Source: Geoglobus ahangari (lineage in GTDB: Archaea; Halobacteriota; Archaeoglobi; Archaeoglobales; Archaeoglobaceae). From it: a DNA stretch of 64,000 nt. The notes under the pieces were generated by a model. The model made no database searches. It was not told the DNA's origin and saw only the letters and a program-made list of their open reading frames with translations. The position numbers and the translations under genes are program-made. The stretch lies in contig NZ_CP011267.1 in the NCBI RefSeq assembly GCF_001006045.1, positions 186,001-250,000 on the forward strand, written 5' to 3'. Each line of letters begins with the position of its first letter. The first letter of the stretch is position 1. Below, piece by piece: positions 50,256 through 58,376 of the stretch.

Positions 50256-51001
50256 CGGTCTACATAGTCGGGGCGGGCCCGGGGGAGGTTGAGCTCCTCA
50301 CGCTGAAGGCCCTGAGGCTGATAAGGGAGGCGGACGTGATACTTTACGACGAGCTCATTGGAGAGGAGATAAAGGAGCTGATAAGGAAGGAGAGCAAAGC
50401 CGAGCTTATAGATGTGGGGAAGAGGGCCGGGAGGCACAAGAAGAGGCAGGAGGAGATCAACAGCCTGCTTGTAGAGTACGGAAAAACGGGGAAGAAGGTC
50501 GTGAGGCTCAAGGGCGGAGATCCGTTCGTTTTCGGGAGGGGTGGGGAGGAGATTGAGGCTCTTGCCGAGCACGGAATCGATTTCGAGGTCGTGCCTGGAA
50601 TAAGCTCCGCAATAGCTGGCCCTGCGTATGCGGGGATTCCGGTGACCCACAGGAGGTACGATCCCGCCCTCGTCCTCATAACCGGGAAGCAGGAGAGGGA
50701 AAGGTTGAACTGGAATGCTCTTGCCAAGCTGAACGCCACGATAGTCATACTGATGGGCGTGTCAACCCTGAGGGAAAACGTGGAGAGGCTGCTGAGGCAC
50801 GGAAAGAGCCCCGAAACGCCCGTTGCGATAATCGAGAGGGCCACCACTCCAGAGCAGAGGGTTGTCAGGGGAAGGCTCGGCGACATAGCCGAGATCGCCG
50901 AAAAAGAGGGCGTCAAAGCCCCGGCGGTGATAGTGATAGGTGGCGTTGTGGAGGTTGAAGAGAAGGTCAGGAACTTCCTCAGAAATCTGAAAGAATCCTG
51001 A
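50252..51001 (+). CDS. cobA: Uroporphyrinogen-III C-methyltransferase (SUMT)
   Basis: 249 aa. YIVGAGPGEVELLTLKALRL at the N-terminus, VVRLKGGDPFVFGRGGEE, VVPGISSAIAGPAYAGIPVTHR and VAIIERATTPEQRVVRG: the SAM-binding tetrapyrrole methylase. It gives precorrin-2, the branch point to siroheme, cobalamin and, in archaea without classic late enzymes, siroheme-derived heme. Last gene of the operon; its end overlaps the convergent truA by 23 bases. Confidence 0.94.
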   Translation: MTVYIVGAGPGEVELLTLKALRLIREADVILYDELIGEEIKELIRKESKAELIDVGKRAGRHKKRQEEINSLLVEYGKTGKKVVRLKGGDPFVFGRGGEEIEALAEHGIDFEVVPGISSAIAGPAYAGIPVTHRRYDPALVLITGKQERERLNWNALAKLNATIVILMGVSTLRENVERLLRHGKSPETPVAIIERATTPEQRVVRGRLGDIAEIAEKEGVKAPAVIVIGGVVEVEEKVRNFLRNLKES

Positions 51002-51761
51002 ACACTCCGTAAAGCTGGGCAAATTTCCTGAAGTTTTCCGCGATCCTTTCCCTTAGCGTCGCAAGCCCCTTCTCCTCAACCTCAAAGTCGAAACTGTATC
51101 TGACGTCTTTTAAAATGAGGCCGTAGGGGCTTGCGGGAGTGAGGGGGATCTGCTCACCTGACAGAACCCTCTCCACAATCTCGGGGCTCTTCTCACGCCC
51201 CGCGATCTTCAGGGCCGTGACAATCTTCCTCACCATGTTCCAGGCAAACGCGTTCCCCTCAACTGTGTAGATCAGCAGCTCTCCATCCTTTTCCACCTTT
51301 GAGACGTAGATCTCCCTCACACACGGCCTGCAGTTCTTCGCGAATCCCGAGAAGTCGTGCTTCCCCACAAGCATCCTCGCAGCCTCGTCCATCGTCTCAA
51401 CATCATACCCCTCGTCGAGCATGACGTACTGGTAGAGCCTTGACACCGCGTTCCTCCTCGGATCGAAGTCATCGTCCACGACCCTGTAAGCCCAGACCGT
51501 GATGTCCTCTGGCAGGTGAGAGTTCAGAACCCTCACCATCCATGGATCGAATGTGTCCAGATCGAGGGCAAACACGTTACCCAGCGCGCTCACTCCCGCA
51601 TCGGTCCTGCCGGCAGTCCTGTACCTCCTCTCCCTCGCGTTTATGCCCATCCTCTCAAACGCCCTGAACAGCTCTCCGTCAACCGTAGGCACGTGAGGTT
51701 GGTACTGGCTGCCGTGGTAGTTCCAGCCGAAGTACGCGAGCTTGAAAGCTACCCTCAGCAC
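50979..51761 (-). CDS. truA: tRNA pseudouridine synthase TruA
   Basis: 260 aa. FKLAYFGWNYHGSQYQPHVPTVDGELFRAF, the catalytic Asp in YRTAGRTDAGVSALGNVFALD near residue 53, and YAYRV-type VWAYRVVDDDFDPRRNAVSRLYQY. It makes pseudouridine at positions 38-40 of tRNA. Overlaps the nitrilase-like gene by seven bases. Confidence 0.93.
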   Translation of the reverse strand: MLRVAFKLAYFGWNYHGSQYQPHVPTVDGELFRAFERMGINARERRYRTAGRTDAGVSALGNVFALDLDTFDPWMVRVLNSHLPEDITVWAYRVVDDDFDPRRNAVSRLYQYVMLDEGYDVETMDEAARMLVGKHDFSGFAKNCRPCVREIYVSKVEKDGELLIYTVEGNAFAWNMVRKIVTALKIAGREKSPEIVERVLSGEQIPLTPASPYGLILKDVRYSFDFEVEEKGLATLRERIAENFRKFAQLYGVFRILSDF

Positions 51762-52543
51762 TCGATCCCTCCGTCGAGGATGTCCTCTATCGCCCTGACG
51801 TTCCTGTCCTGCATCGAGTAGTTGACCTTCCTGTACTCTCTGATCCTCCTTATGTCCACCTCGGCCGTGATGAGCTCCTCGGCGTTCTCGTCCCTGAACT
51901 TGGCTGGGATTCCGTCAGGGGTCGAGATCAGACTCCTCCCAACGCACTCGTCCCCGAGGAATGTGAAGCCCGCCCCACCAGCCTTGACTATGGCGTATGC
52001 GTTGTCGAACGATCTCGTGAAGTAGAGGCAGTACCTGAACTCCTGCGCCGGAAGCTCGGACTTCTTGAAGGACACAACCGGGTTCAGCACGATCTCTGCG
52101 CCCTTAAGTCCCGCGACCCTGCAGAGCTCTGGATAGAGGATGTCCGCGCATATCAGTCCAGCGAATCTCACCCCGTAGATCTCGAAGACCTCGAGCTTTC
52201 TCCCGCACTTGATGCCGAGCTCCCTCTCACTCCTCGTCGGGTGGAGCTTGTCCTGAGTGGCTATGAGCTCCCCGTCATGGTAGACGTGTAGGGTGTTGTA
52301 CAGCCCGTTCTCCCTCTTTACTATCACGTTTCCGGCAACCGCCGTGGAGAGCTCCCTGCTAACGCTTTCGAGCCACTCCAAGGTCTTTCTGGACGTTGAA
52401 ATCGACATGTCTCCAACGGGGTATGAGAAGTACTCGGGAAGGAGGTAAACGTCCGAGTCTGACTGAGAGATCAGCCTGACAGCACTCTCAAAGGCCTTCT
52501 CGGTTCCAACCCTGCACTGGACTGCCGAAAGTCTGAGCTTCAT
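51755..52543 (-). CDS. Nitrilase-superfamily carbon-nitrogen hydrolase
   Basis: 262 aa. Catalytic triad in order: Glu in VYLLPEYFSYP (~37), Lys in IATQDKLHPTRSERE (~102), Cys in VRFAGLICADILYPELC (~135). The family hydrolyses amides (omega-amidase, N-carbamoyl amidase and others). Length is normal. The substrate is unknown; no pathway neighbour points to one. Confidence 0.88.
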   Translation of the reverse strand: MKLRLSAVQCRVGTEKAFESAVRLISQSDSDVYLLPEYFSYPVGDMSISTSRKTLEWLESVSRELSTAVAGNVIVKRENGLYNTLHVYHDGELIATQDKLHPTRSERELGIKCGRKLEVFEIYGVRFAGLICADILYPELCRVAGLKGAEIVLNPVVSFKKSELPAQEFRYCLYFTRSFDNAYAIVKAGGAGFTFLGDECVGRSLISTPDGIPAKFRDENAEELITAEVDIRRIREYRKVNYSMQDRNVRAIEDILDGGIEC

Positions 52544-52573
52544 GGTGACTGATTGGGGAGTTACCTTAAAAAT

Positions 52574-52969
52574 CTACCTGAGCCTCCTGTCCTTCGGCAC
52601 AAAGTTCCTTATTCTCTTTCCGTTCCCCTTTCCGCAGCCGAGGTAGTAGTTCTTCCACCTCAGCACCACGTAGCCCCTCTCCTCTCTCTCCAGATCCTCG
52701 CCCCTCAGCCACCTCTCCATCTCCTCATAGCTGACCTCAACCACGTTCCTCCTCAGCTGGTCTGCAAGCAGGTAGCACCCCTCGATGGAGAGCCTTATCC
52801 CGTCCCTCTCGATCCTGCCGAAGTACACTCCGGAGTGGTACTCCTCAACGTCGAGCGAGCAGTCCCTGTAGGCGTAGATCCTGTTCTTGCCCATGACCTT
52901 CAGCCTGAAGTTGATGCTCTCAACCCCAAACTGCTCCCTCAGGGTCTCGAGAATCTCGCTCTCATTCAT
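52574..52969 (-). CDS. PUA-like RNA-binding partner of the m5C methylase
   Basis: 131 aa. A beta-barrel pattern (VESINFRLKVMGKNRIYAYRDC, YHSGVYFGRIERDGIRLSIEGCYLLADQ, VVLRWKNYYLGCGKGNGKRIRNFVPKDRRLR) typical of the C-terminal PUA-like RNA-binding unit found in RsmF/NSUN-type methylases. It overlaps the methylase gene by eight bases, so it seems to be the detached RNA-binding domain of the enzyme encoded upstream. Inference from pattern and context. Confidence 0.7.
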   Translation of the reverse strand: MNESEILETLREQFGVESINFRLKVMGKNRIYAYRDCSLDVEEYHSGVYFGRIERDGIRLSIEGCYLLADQLRRNVVEVSYEEMERWLRGEDLEREERGYVVLRWKNYYLGCGKGNGKRIRNFVPKDRRLR

Positions 52970-53888
52970 CGGGCTTCACCACCTTCGCAACGAAGAAACC
53001 CTCGGTGTCGTTGTCCTGCGGGTGAATCCGGAGGCACTTCCTGACTTCCTCATCGTACCTCTTCCCCCTGAACTCGGTTACCGGCTCACGTGATTTCACG
53101 GGAAGATCTATCCTCTCGAGTCTCGCATCCGTGTTGCTCAGCAGGTAGTCCACAACCTCCTCGTTCTCCTCGGGATCGAGGGTGCATGTGGAGTAGACCA
53201 GAACTCCTCCCGGCCTCAGAGCTTTGTAGGCAGCCATTATGAGGCTCTTCTGGAGCCTTGAGAGAGCCTCAACGTCCCTCTGCCTCCATAGCTTCAGGTA
53301 CTTGTAGTTCTTCCTTATCATGCCCACGTTACTGCACGGGGCGTCGAGCAGAATCCTGTCGAACTTCTCCCTGAACCTGCCGAAGTACCTGCCGTCCTTC
53401 ATGGTCACCCTCACGTTCACAGCCCCAAACTTCTGAAGGTTTGAGATGAGTGTGTTTATCCTCGGGTACTTCACATCGTTCGCTATTATGCACCCCGTAT
53501 TCTCCATGTAGGCAGACATCTGGGTTGTTTTGGCTCCGGGTGAGGCGGCCATGTCGAGGACGAGCATCCCCGGCTCCACGTCGAGGGCAAGTGGAGGTAT
53601 CATCGAGCTCGCCTCCTGCATGAAAATCAGGCCGAGGGAGAACTCGGGGGTGTTTGTGATGCCCTCACCATAAACGAAGAAGCCCTCCTCAACCCACGGT
53701 ACCTGCTCAAGCTCGAAGTGAGAGGATAAGCGCTCCACAACCTCACCAACCTCTGCCTTCAGCGTGTTGACCCTGAAGCTCTGCCTCAGAGGTTTTGCCA
53801 TGAACTCCAGAAACTCTCTCGAGTCGTCTATCTCCGAGTACTTGTCGAAGAACGCCCTGTTCGTATCCCTCAGCTCGTCCATCATCAT
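52962..53888 (-). CDS. tRNA/rRNA cytosine-C5 methyltransferase (NSUN/RsmB-like)
   Basis: 308 aa from the ATGATGATG run at 53888-53880, preceded by GGGAGGTG; the long upstream frame is antisense to the divergent membrane gene and is rejected. Motifs: LRQSFRVNTLKA, the SAM site VLDMAASPGAKTTQMSAYM, DAPCSNVGMIRKN (motif IV, catalytic-step Cys) and YSTCTLDPEENEEVVDYLL (motif VI, nucleophile Cys). It methylates RNA cytosine at C5. Confidence 0.9.
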   Translation of the reverse strand: MMMDELRDTNRAFFDKYSEIDDSREFLEFMAKPLRQSFRVNTLKAEVGEVVERLSSHFELEQVPWVEEGFFVYGEGITNTPEFSLGLIFMQEASSMIPPLALDVEPGMLVLDMAASPGAKTTQMSAYMENTGCIIANDVKYPRINTLISNLQKFGAVNVRVTMKDGRYFGRFREKFDRILLDAPCSNVGMIRKNYKYLKLWRQRDVEALSRLQKSLIMAAYKALRPGGVLVYSTCTLDPEENEEVVDYLLSNTDARLERIDLPVKSREPVTEFRGKRYDEEVRKCLRIHPQDNDTEGFFVAKVVKPDE

Positions 53889-53925
53889 CACCTCCCCACA
53901 CGCGGGTAATAAACGTGACGTCAAC

Positions 53926-53934
53926 CTTATATTT
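53926..53934 (+). promoter_or_regulatory. TATA box for the 103-aa membrane protein
   Basis: CTTATATTT centred 26 bases before ATG 53956, giving a leaderless mRNA; the divergent methylase gene starts within 40 bases. Confidence 0.55.
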
Positions 53935-53955
53935 CCCGGAGTGGAAGGAAATAAC

Positions 53956-54267
53956 ATGGGGGACAACACGATTATTGCAATAGGCCTCATCATAGGCCTG
54001 CTGTTCGGAATGTCCGGCATAGCAACGCTCTTCAACTTCATGGGCATGGCGATGGAGGAGACCCAGCAGCAGCTCGCGCAGATTGGTGCAGTCTCCACGC
54101 TCGTTCTGCTGATAATAGCGATAATCCTGATAATCAAAATCCGGATAATCTCCTCCCTGATCGTCGGAGCAATAATAGGGGCTGTTCTGAACGTTCTGCT
54201 CGAGATGAACGGTATAAACATAGCGAACGACGTCTTTCAGATGATTGCAAAGGCCCTCGGCCTCTGA
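53956..54267 (+). CDS. Three-helix membrane protein, 103 aa
   Basis: MGDNTIIAIGLIIGLLFGMSGIATLF, ETQQQLAQIGAVSTLVLLIIAIILIIKI and ISSLIVGAIIGAVLNVLLEMNGI form three helices with small polar loops; the last helix is amphipathic. Leaderless start chosen from the TATA box; the longer frame (from 53764) is antisense to the methylase. No family recognised. Confidence 0.7.
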   Translation: MGDNTIIAIGLIIGLLFGMSGIATLFNFMGMAMEETQQQLAQIGAVSTLVLLIIAIILIIKIRIISSLIVGAIIGAVLNVLLEMNGINIANDVFQMIAKALGL

Positions 54268-54434
54268 CTTCTTTACTTTCACGTAAATATCTCGTGAACG
54301 AATATAAATTTGAACAATTTTTGATCCCGTAGCTCCTGTTACCCAGCCAGACCTTCAGAATTTTCGACGGGCTGGAAAAAGTTTTTAAAGGAGCTTTCAG
54401 CATTTGATTTAACAGTGATAACCGGGGTGAATGG

Positions 54435-54920
54435 ATGAGAGCCGCACCAAGAAGGTTCCTGATGTTGTATCTGTCCGTGATTCTGCTGTTTCTCGCCATA
54501 AGGGCGATAGTCGTCCCGCTAACGTTTGGGGAGTTCACCGACGACTACTCCTACAGGTGGTTCAGGGGCGATGCGGTCAGAGAGGCGATGCAGCTTGAAA
54601 TGAAGTTCGCGAGCAAGGAGACGTGCATGCAGTGCCATGCTGAGAAGGTCGAGTTCCTCGACAGGGGGGCTCACATGACGCTCAGCTGTGAGACGTGTCA
54701 CGGCCCGAGCATGGGTCATGTAAAAGACCCGCAGAACGTGAAGGCAGACATAGATCCAACGAGAGCGTTGTGCAAGCTCTGTCACGAGTACAACCCAACG
54801 AGGCCCGAGGGCTTCCCGCAGAAGTTCACAGACGAGCACGGGTATGGGAGGGCGTGCATAGACTGCCACAACCCACACTCTCCGTGGGTCTTCAGGGGAG
54901 GTGCTCAAAATGGTGAGTAG
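54435..54920 (+). CDS. Membrane-anchored tetraheme c-type cytochrome
   Basis: 161 aa. The N-terminal helix FLMLYLSVILLFLAIRAIVV serves as anchor or signal; four heme-binding CxxCH motifs follow (CMQCH, CETCH, CKLCH, CIDCH). Layout is that of NrfB/DmsE-like or short NapC-like electron carriers. A GGGGTG ribosome-binding site precedes ATG 54435 and a TATA-like GTTTTTAAAG lies at 54379-54388. It begins an operon with a ferredoxin and an NrfD-type subunit, so it probably accepts electrons from the quinol-oxidising complex outside the membrane. Confidence 0.88.
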   Translation: MRAAPRRFLMLYLSVILLFLAIRAIVVPLTFGEFTDDYSYRWFRGDAVREAMQLEMKFASKETCMQCHAEKVEFLDRGAHMTLSCETCHGPSMGHVKDPQNVKADIDPTRALCKLCHEYNPTRPEGFPQKFTDEHGYGRACIDCHNPHSPWVFRGGAQNGE

Positions 54921-55671
54921 AAGGAAGCTCCTGCTCGCAATAGCCGGAATCGCCGGACTTGCGGGAATCAGAAACGCTGTGAGAGCTCAGGAGCCTGTCG
55001 AGGGCTACGACTGGAATGCTCACCACTACGCCTTCGTTGTTGACACGAGGAAGTGCATAGGATGCGGCAGGTGCGTGAGGGCCTGCAAGATAGAGAACGA
55101 GGTTCCGAGGCTCCCGTTCTTCTTCAGAACGTGGGTCGAGAGATGGGTCTGGCTGAAGGGAGAGGAGGAGCCCAAGGTGGACTCACCAAACGGCGGGTTC
55201 AACGGCTTTCCACCGGTTTACGATGAGAGGAGCATAGCCAAGTCGTACTTCGTTCCAAAGCTCTGCAACCACTGTGACAGGCCGCCCTGCGTTCAGGTGT
55301 GTCCCGTTGGAGCGACATACAAGACGAGGGACGGGGTCGTGCTGGTGGACGAGAAGTACTGCATAGGGTGCAGGTACTGCATTCAGGCCTGTCCGTACGG
55401 CGCGAGGTACCTCTACCCGAGGGACGGGCCGAGGGAGAGCAGGAGGAACACGGCAGACAAGTGCACGTGGTGCTACCACAGAATAACGAGGGGATACAAG
55501 CCTGCGTGCGTTGAGGTCTGCCCCACGCAGGCAAGAAGGTTCGGAGACCTCAAGGATCCGGAGGACGAGATCCACAGGATCCTCGAGGAGAACAAGATTC
55601 AGGTTCTGAAGCCTGAGATGGGCACGAAGCCCAAGGTCTTCTACATAGGCCTTGACTCGGAGGTGAGGTGA
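54910..55671 (+). CDS. Tat-exported four-cluster ferredoxin (NrfC/PsrB-like)
   Basis: 253 aa from MVSRRKLLLAIAGIAGLAG (54910), a twin-arginine-like signal (SRRKLL plus hydrophobic core). Cys groups for four 4Fe-4S clusters: CIGCGRCVRACKIE, CNHCDRPPCVQVCPVG, CIGCRYCIQACPYG and CTWCYHRITRGYKPACVEVCP. It passes electrons between the NrfD subunit and an outer partner such as the tetraheme cytochrome. Overlaps the cytochrome gene by 11 bases. Confidence 0.92.
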   Translation: MVSRRKLLLAIAGIAGLAGIRNAVRAQEPVEGYDWNAHHYAFVVDTRKCIGCGRCVRACKIENEVPRLPFFFRTWVERWVWLKGEEEPKVDSPNGGFNGFPPVYDERSIAKSYFVPKLCNHCDRPPCVQVCPVGATYKTRDGVVLVDEKYCIGCRYCIQACPYGARYLYPRDGPRESRRNTADKCTWCYHRITRGYKPACVEVCPTQARRFGDLKDPEDEIHRILEENKIQVLKPEMGTKPKVFYIGLDSEVR

Positions 55672-56874
55672 ATGAGCGAGATTCTGTGGGAGGCTCTGCA
55701 GCACGTTCAGGGCTACATCTACCCCAACGAGGTTGAAGTGAACTGGAGCGTTCTGATCGCCCTGTACCCATACATCACAGGCCTTGTGGCCGGAGCGTTC
55801 ATAGTCGCCTCGCTTGAGAGAATATTCAAGGTCGAGGCCGTGAAGCCAACTTACAGGCTTGCCCTGCTCACAGCCCTCGCGTTCCTGCTGTGTGCTCCAC
55901 TACCACTCGTCGCCCACCTCGGGCATCCCGAGAGGGCTCTGGAGATAATGATGACGCCTCACCTCACCTCGGCCATGGCAGGCTTTGGGTTCGTCTACGC
56001 ATGGTACCTGATGGCCGTGCTGCTGATAGAGCTGTACTTCGACTACAGAAGAGACATAGTCATGTGGGCTCAGGAGAAGACGGGACTGAAGGGAATGATC
56101 TACAGAATCCTCACCCTCGGCGACTATAACATAAGCGAGAAAGCTGTCAGGTCTGACAACAAGATCGTGAACATCGTCACGGTCATAGGCCTCCCATCAG
56201 CCGCATTCCTGCACGGATATGTTGGATTCATATTCGGCAGCGTGAAGGCGAACCCGTGGTGGAACTCACCGCTGATGCCCATAATCTTCCTGTTCTCGGC
56301 GATGGTCTCGGGAATAGCGCTCGTCCTGCTGATATACATAGTCAGCAGCTACATAAGAGGGGTTGAGCTTGACAGAGCATGCACGGACACGCTCGCCAAC
56401 TACCTGCTCTACTCCTACCTGCTCGACCTGAGCCTTGAGTTCATGGAGCTCGCACACCTGTTCTACACGCAGGAAGAAGGGATAGACGCGATAAGGTACC
56501 TGATCTCGGAGAAGATATTCTGGACGTTCGTGGTCATACAGATATTCCTGGGAACGCTCGTGCCAATATTCCTGCTGCTGTTCGCGAGAACCGGGCTTGT
56601 GAGGTTCAGCATCAGGAAGTACATCTACATATTCGCCACAGTGCTCACGCTGATAGGCGTGTTTGCGATGAGGTGGAACGTGGTCATAGGCGGGCAGATC
56701 CTGTCCAAGACCTACATGGGATACACCACGTACATAATGCCGCTCTTTGGCCCAGAGAGCGTGCTGCTTGCAGTTGGAATCTGGATACTGCCGTTCATCA
56801 TACTTGCGGTGCTCATAAAGCTGCTACCACCATGGGAGCACCCGCACGAGTGGGAGAGGGCAGAGCTCGAGTAA
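55672..56874 (+). CDS. NrfD/PsrC-type quinol-interacting membrane subunit
   Basis: 400 aa with about nine or ten membrane helices. The N-terminal IYPNEVEVNWSVLIALYPYITGLVAGAFIVASLERIF and PLVAHLGHPERALEIMMTPHLTSAMAGFGFVYAWYLM carry the family's conserved His/Pro/Glu region. It exchanges electrons with the quinone pool and passes them to the ferredoxin. No catalytic molybdopterin subunit is linked, so the module looks like a free-standing quinol:cytochrome oxidoreductase, as in iron-reducing or sulfur-cycling microbes. Confidence 0.9.
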   Translation: MSEILWEALQHVQGYIYPNEVEVNWSVLIALYPYITGLVAGAFIVASLERIFKVEAVKPTYRLALLTALAFLLCAPLPLVAHLGHPERALEIMMTPHLTSAMAGFGFVYAWYLMAVLLIELYFDYRRDIVMWAQEKTGLKGMIYRILTLGDYNISEKAVRSDNKIVNIVTVIGLPSAAFLHGYVGFIFGSVKANPWWNSPLMPIIFLFSAMVSGIALVLLIYIVSSYIRGVELDRACTDTLANYLLYSYLLDLSLEFMELAHLFYTQEEGIDAIRYLISEKIFWTFVVIQIFLGTLVPIFLLLFARTGLVRFSIRKYIYIFATVLTLIGVFAMRWNVVIGGQILSKTYMGYTTYIMPLFGPESVLLAVGIWILPFIILAVLIKLLPPWEHPHEWERAELE

Positions 56875-56876
56875 AT

Positions 56877-57008
56877 CCTACCTTTTTTATTTTTTCCCGG
56901 AACAAAGTCGAATCCTATCGTCTCGAAAAAGCGGGCCTTTGCTGGGGAGACGTGCTTTCCGAACAGCCTGAACAACTCGCCCTTCCCGAGAGAGCCAACA
57001 AACTTCAT
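56877..57008 (-). pseudogene. Possible N-terminal remnant of a class III aminotransferase
   Basis: On the minus strand a frame starts MKFVGSLGKGELFRLFGKHV then SPAKARFFETIGFDFVPGK, resembling the N-terminus of class III (ornithine/aspartate-type) aminotransferases. After ~44 codons the frame continues only as antisense of the nrfD end. A TATA-like ATATATAC sits ~27 bases upstream (near 57036). It may be a truncated gene or chance; judged by eye only. Confidence 0.3.
56881..56895 (+). terminator. T-rich terminator after the nrfD-type gene
   Basis: CCTTTTTTATTTTTT directly follows the operon. Two T runs are typical of archaeal termination. The rest of the gap to 57249 holds the aminotransferase-like remnant and the promoter of the 12-heme gene (TTTTTATTAATTC, SD GAGGTGGG). 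Confidence 0.5.
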
Positions 57009-57249
57009 TATTTGTAATTACAGAAACGAAAGTATATATCGTTTTGGCCACATCTAAAGCAGAATTAACGGCGAAGAAGGTAGGTGCGGCCTCATTTTCA
57101 GCGTTAAACGCAAATTTGCTGAGGAATATCGGCTAAAACCTCTAAGAGAAAATCCATTGAAGTGTGCCGAGCGTTCATCGGTTTTCGTTTTCAGATACAA
57201 ACCGCATCAGAATCGCAAAATTTTTATTAATTCACCTGAGAGGTGGGCT

Positions 57250-58107
57250 ATGAATTTCAAGTCACTACCGCTGATAGCACTGCTCATAATCTCCGGAATT
57301 CTCATCGCAGTTGAGGGCTACAACACCTACAAGTTCGTAGAGGACGATCCCCGCTTCTGCAAAACCTGTCACCTTATGGAGGAAGCATGGTACAAGTGGA
57401 ACGAGAGCCCTCACAGGGAGATAACCTGCCACGAGTGCCACAAGGCAAACATGGAGGACAACATGAGGCTGCTGGTGACGTACTTCACCCTGAGGCCGGA
57501 GGAAGTCTCGGATGACGTCCACGTGGTCATACCCAACGAGAGGTGCGAGCACTGCCACTTCACAAAGAGCGAGAAGTGGCCATACGTTGCCGAGACCGCT
57601 GGGCATAAATTCCACCTCGAGAACGCCCACGCGAACTGCATAGACTGCCACGGAGGGAGGGTTCACAGGTTCGTTCCCGACAGGAATGAATGTCTGAACT
57701 GCCACAGCGACAAGGTGATCAAGGTCAAGCAGATGAACTTCCACTGCACGAACTGCCACAACTTCCTCGCAGACGTCAAGGTGAACGGAGAGGACATCCT
57801 GCCGAAGCCGCAGGACTGCAGGAAGTGCCACAGCGACAGGAACATAATCCTCTCAATGCCCGAAGGAGCCCACGCGAACAGCAACTGCGACATGTGCCAC
57901 CAGCCGCACATAACGGAGGAGCCGTTCTCCTGCCAGACGTGCCACAGCCTGCCGGACAAGCCGATCCACCAGAATCATGCTGACAAGGACTGCAAGTCGT
58001 GCCACGTGCCGCACCAGCAGATAGACATCAGGCCAACGTGCGAGAGCTGCCACACCGACAGGGTTGACCACTATCCGACGCTCAGCTGTACGGTCTGCCA
58101 CAAGTGA
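57250..58107 (+). CDS. Dodecaheme c-type cytochrome with NrfH-like anchor
   Basis: 285 aa from ATG 57250 (GAGGTGGG upstream). Helix LPLIALLIISGILIAVEGYNTY anchors the protein; twelve CxxCH sites follow: CKTCH, CHECH, CEHCH, CIDCH, CLNCH, CTNCH, CRKCH, CDMCH, CQTCH, CKSCH, CESCH, CTVCH. The first three hemes with FCKTCHLMEEAWYKWNESPHREITCHECH look like the NapC/NrfH quinol-dehydrogenase type, the rest a compact heme wire. It likely moves electrons from quinol or from the preceding NrfD module toward an extracellular acceptor. Confidence 0.9.
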   Translation: MNFKSLPLIALLIISGILIAVEGYNTYKFVEDDPRFCKTCHLMEEAWYKWNESPHREITCHECHKANMEDNMRLLVTYFTLRPEEVSDDVHVVIPNERCEHCHFTKSEKWPYVAETAGHKFHLENAHANCIDCHGGRVHRFVPDRNECLNCHSDKVIKVKQMNFHCTNCHNFLADVKVNGEDILPKPQDCRKCHSDRNIILSMPEGAHANSNCDMCHQPHITEEPFSCQTCHSLPDKPIHQNHADKDCKSCHVPHQQIDIRPTCESCHTDRVDHYPTLSCTVCHK

Positions 58108-58116
58108 AACTCGGAA

Positions 58117-58125
58117 AGCTTAAAT
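58117..58125 (+). promoter_or_regulatory. TATA box for the 75-aa membrane gene
   Basis: GCTTAAATA centred ~28 bases before ATG 58149, just after the 12-heme gene stop; leaderless. Confidence 0.5.
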
Positions 58126-58148
58126 AACTCCTCAATTTTTTAGAGATT

Positions 58149-58376
58149 ATGAAGTTCGGCAGGCTTGACCTCAAGAACCTCATACTCATGCTGATATTTG
58201 CCGGACTCGTCGTGGGCGGGTTGCAGATAGCCGGAATGTGGGTATGGGTCATGAGCTCGGGCGCAATACCGGCGTACGAGGGCGGAGTGCACGTGATGAT
58301 CGCTCTCATAGGTGCACTCTTTGCGATAAACGGGCTGCTGAAGATACTCGCGACCCTCAAGACCAAGTTCGCCTAA
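58149..58376 (+). CDS. Two-helix membrane protein, 75 aa
   Basis: KNLILMLIFAGLVVGGLQIAGMWVWVM and VHVMIALIGALFAINGLLKILATL are two membrane spans joined by a short loop (SSGAIPAYEGG). Next to the cytochrome genes, it could help their assembly or membrane placement, by context only. It overlaps the convergent phosphatase by four bases. Confidence 0.65.
   Translation: MKFGRLDLKNLILMLIFAGLVVGGLQIAGMWVWVMSSGAIPAYEGGVHVMIALIGALFAINGLLKILATLKTKFA

Noticed and set aside
53764-54221. Long N-terminal extensions of the m5C methylase and of the 103-aa membrane gene
   Set aside because: Each extension is antisense to the other gene; SD and TATA positions support the internal starts.
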